A stretch of DNA of 64,000 nucleotides from Lachnospiraceae bacterium (GTDB lineage: Bacteria > Bacillota > Clostridia > Lachnospirales > Lachnospiraceae). This document shows positions 61,644 to 64,000 of this stretch, one piece after another. Below the pieces are notes generated by a model. The model was given only the letters and a program-made list of their open reading frames with translations. It was not told the DNA's origin and made no database searches. A program made the position numbers and the translations under genes. The DNA lies in assembly GCA_015057825.1 (NCBI GenBank), contig SVDN01000012.1:1-64000 (forward strand), written 5' to 3'. Position 1 is the first letter of the stretch. Each line of letters opens with the position of its first letter.

Positions 61644-64000
61644 TTACACGCCGTTTTTTATATCAAAATACATATCAGCGGCTGATTTTCTTAATTGATA
61701 ATTATCAACGATTTCGTTGTAATCTGCCATATCTTCCCTTGATTTTGCCTCAATCATGGAGTTGATAAGGCCATATCTCGTTTCCTTATCGTTGCGTTCC
61801 AATCCGTCGAAACAAACGCTTTTGCTTTCCCGCACCTTTTCATCCTCAGCATTCAAAACAACTATCTTATAATCCAAAGTCTGTCCGAAAAATACTGTAA
61901 TTTCCAAGGTATACAGACCATCAAGAATCTTTTTCATGCTTTGTTTTTCGTAGTATTTTTCTTCTCCGTTTTTTTCTCTTATGGTGTAAGTCACATAAGG
62001 ATGCTTATCATCTTCGTTTCTGTACTCGATAACATAACCGTCTTTTTCAAAAAACGGTATTTCGCATTTATCGATGAAGCTGTTGAAGCAATTAAGGCTC
62101 ATGCCCCTAAGGCTTAAATCTCTCATAAGCCTTTCTATGGTTTTTTTGCAATTATCGTCCAATTCTTTATCTTTGTGATAATCAATATATGCGAGCTTTA
62201 TAGTATCCGGAGTCCATATTTTTTCATTAAGGAGTATTGCCGCAAATTTAATGATATTAGGCGATATGGCAATATTTTTAATCAGATACTCATAACATTT
62301 CTTTGAAATATAAGCCTGTTTTATGGTCCTGTTAAAGCCTTCGTAAAAATACTTCTCAAATGCCTCCTCTACCTTTTCGTTATCTTTGTTTGAGAACATT
62401 GAGTGTACGAGTATATTTTCGAGCAGTTCCACGCTTTCAAAATCGAATTTAACCGATGCTTCGTATATTTCAATAAGTTCGCTTACCGTTCCTTCATAGT
62501 ATCTGCTTAAATATCCGAGTATTTTGTCATTGTATTTGCCGCATTTAAGGGCATGAAGGCTCATATCCAAAAGAACCTTATTGTATTTTTCTTCTCCCAC
62601 AACATCAAAAAGATATACGCAAAGTTTAAATGCTCTGTTGGGACTGATATTATAAATGTTGTATTTTTCGATATAATTCAACGCATCATCATACATGCCT
62701 TGCATTATCATAAGTTCCGCAAGCTTACTTCTGCTGTTTTTGTTCATTTCGTAATTTGCGAAACGTGTAATAAACATGGCAACCGCATCGTCATCATAGA
62801 ATTCGTAGTAGTAATCCACCATGTTTTCCATAAATTCTTTGCGATATTCGCTTCTCAAAAGCTCTGATGCATACAAGAGCTCGACTTTATCAAATACCGA
62901 CATCATATCCTTGCTGAATTTAAGGTATTGATTAATATATGCAATCAGCATATATCTGTCCGGTGTGCCTTCCACAATGTTCTTTTTTATGATTTTTTCC
63001 GCACCAAAGAGTCTGGTAATCGAATACTTAATGGACTTTCCGTGCATTCCGCCGTAAACATCCCTAAATATAATTACCGGATTGTCTGTATATATTTTCA
63101 AATACGCAACTCCGTCTTTAAGCTTTTCAATTTGCGGAATCGCTAGTTCTTTATGATAAACCAATACCTCATTCACGTCAGGGTTATGACATTCAATTTT
63201 GTATGTATTGGCAATATCCGTTATATTGTCGATTTCCTGTTCTTCAAGAATTTCATCTGTTATAACCGCTTTGTAAATAATAGCCAGCTTCTCGTCGATT
63301 CTTCCCGCTATAAGCTGCATAACGGCATATTTCTCCATCAAAGGCAAGAATTTTCTGTAATACTCTTCAATCTTGTCTCTGTTTAGTACCAAGTTTGCAA
63401 ACAAGTAGGATTGTTTGCCGTAAAGGCTGGATGTGTTGTAGCTAAAATACATCAAAACATTCTTTGGCAAAATGCTGTAATCATTTTCGTCAATGGAAGC
63501 GATATAATTCTCATAAAGACTGACTATTTTCATTTCCTGCTCAATAGCCTTTTCGTAGTATTTATGATAAATTCGCGCTGTTTTGTTACCCGCAATCAGC
63601 TGGCTTACCAATGCTTCCAGGATATAGTTGAAGCCTGTTTTGTCATATTGAATTACAAGTATCTCGCAAAGCTGGGAGCTGAAGTTTTTCTCTTCTTTTG
63701 CAAGGTCGGAAAGCTGCATAATTACGTCATTATCAAGACAATCCCATTTTACTCCGAAAGACAATACTTGCAGTTCGAAATTCGTGATATTGCGCACCAG
63801 ATCCGGGCTTGCATTAATAAGTTCCAAGGCTTCGTAGTACATAATCGGGCTTTTGCATCCCTGATAAAAATGAAATTTTATCTTTGCATAACGATCTTCG
63901 TAATCTTCTCCGTCGGATTCTTCCAAATGCATCAATACCCAGTAAATCTTCCAATTGTCCGGGAATTCCTCATAAAACTCTTTAACTTTGTTAAGAGCCT
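61644..64000 (-). CDS. Giant helical-repeat protein (DUF5717-like), 5' end outside the window
   Basis: The frame is open to base 64000 with no start that looks natural, so at least 785 C-terminal residues are seen. Most of it is TPR/HEAT-like helices (for example ELMIMQGMYDDALNYIEKYN and YCYVFDVV-like pairs). The last 130 residues form a beta domain (GYVIEYRNEDDKHPYVTYTI and GLYTLEITVFFGQTLDYKI) followed by a helix. No enzymatic motif is seen. It matches what I remember of DUF5717 proteins, which are usually over 1100 residues. It heads the cluster with the Hsp70-like protein and the TPR protein. Confidence 0.75.
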   Translation of the reverse strand, partial: ALNKVKEFYEEFPDNWKIYWVLMHLEESDGEDYEDRYAKIKFHFYQGCKSPIMYYEALELINASPDLVRNITNFELQVLSFGVKWDCLDNDVIMQLSDLAKEEKNFSSQLCEILVIQYDKTGFNYILEALVSQLIAGNKTARIYHKYYEKAIEQEMKIVSLYENYIASIDENDYSILPKNVLMYFSYNTSSLYGKQSYLFANLVLNRDKIEEYYRKFLPLMEKYAVMQLIAGRIDEKLAIIYKAVITDEILEEQEIDNITDIANTYKIECHNPDVNEVLVYHKELAIPQIEKLKDGVAYLKIYTDNPVIIFRDVYGGMHGKSIKYSITRLFGAEKIIKKNIVEGTPDRYMLIAYINQYLKFSKDMMSVFDKVELLYASELLRSEYRKEFMENMVDYYYEFYDDDAVAMFITRFANYEMNKNSRSKLAELMIMQGMYDDALNYIEKYNIYNISPNRAFKLCVYLFDVVGEEKYNKVLLDMSLHALKCGKYNDKILGYLSRYYEGTVSELIEIYEASVKFDFESVELLENILVHSMFSNKDNEKVEEAFEKYFYEGFNRTIKQAYISKKCYEYLIKNIAISPNIIKFAAILLNEKIWTPDTIKLAYIDYHKDKELDDNCKKTIERLMRDLSLRGMSLNCFNSFIDKCEIPFFEKDGYVIEYRNEDDKHPYVTYTIREKNGEEKYYEKQSMKKILDGLYTLEITVFFGQTLDYKIVVLNAEDEKVRESKSVCFDGLERNDKETRYGLINSMIEAKSREDMADYNEIVDNYQLRKSAADMYFDIKNGV

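Noticed and set aside
1-64000. tRNA or rRNA genes, CRISPR arrays, insertion sequences, prophage or defence genes
   Set aside because: I found no matching conserved sequence, repeat-spacer pattern or characteristic protein on either strand.

Overview
The window reads as chromosomal DNA of a low-G+C, Gram-positive gut-type Firmicute, most likely a member of the Lachnospiraceae. The reasons are the A+T-rich sequence with strong AGGAGG-type ribosome sites, the hprK-murB-rapZ-whiA-HPr-dnaE-pfkA block, and several families mostly met in that group (DUF6145, DUF4317, DUF5716/DUF5717-like proteins). I see no rRNA, tRNA, CRISPR array, transposase, phage gene or clear pseudogene.

Positions 1-13.8 kb: the 3' part of coaX and two small genes, then a glycan-use region. 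An alpha-L-rhamnosidase (GH78), a NagZ-type GH3 enzyme and a sugar ABC transporter (ATPase, two permeases, lipoprotein receptor) lie on the minus strand. Divergent from them is a regulator that fuses an AraC-type DNA-binding part to a GH39 glycosidase domain with both catalytic glutamates present.

13.8-28.5 kb: a housekeeping block, all minus: ftsH, uvrC, hprK, murB, rapZ, whiA, a Crh-like HPr protein, dnaE, pfkA, a TrmH-type methyltransferase and an SH3/SleB cell wall hydrolase. The HPr-like protein has Glu at position 15 in place of the phosphorylated His but keeps Ser46, and it lies with the HPr kinase gene. It is therefore probably a regulator and not a PTS carrier.

28.5-44.1 kb: an accessory region. 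It holds a beta-helix lipoprotein with a structured, G+C-rich 5' leader, another lipoprotein, a DUF4317 protein, an NhaC-type antiporter, a solute-binding protein/YesM kinase/YesN regulator set without its own permeases, and a four-gene operon (MDR oxidoreductase, MFS transporter, signal-less beta-helix protein, VOC protein). The signal-less beta-helix protein is a recognisable relative of the lipoprotein. This pair and the operon are good candidates for an undescribed uptake and catabolic system.

44.3-64 kb: a 1041-residue zinc-ribbon protein, a DUF308 membrane protein, a J-domain protein, an AlaX-type editing protein, clpB, pyk, a zinc-ribbon/TPR membrane protein, a 48-residue small gene, valS, and a four-gene minus-strand cluster running off the right edge. 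That cluster consists of a very large repeat protein, a divergent Hsp70/actin-fold protein, a TPR protein and a two-TM coiled-coil protein. It may be an uncharacterised chaperone-like or envelope-associated assembly and is the strongest candidate here for a new system.

Convergent gene pairs are separated by clear hairpin-plus-T-run terminators. Several promoters with TTGACA/TATAAT-like boxes at 16-17 bp spacing can be read directly, some beside perfect inverted repeats that look like operators.
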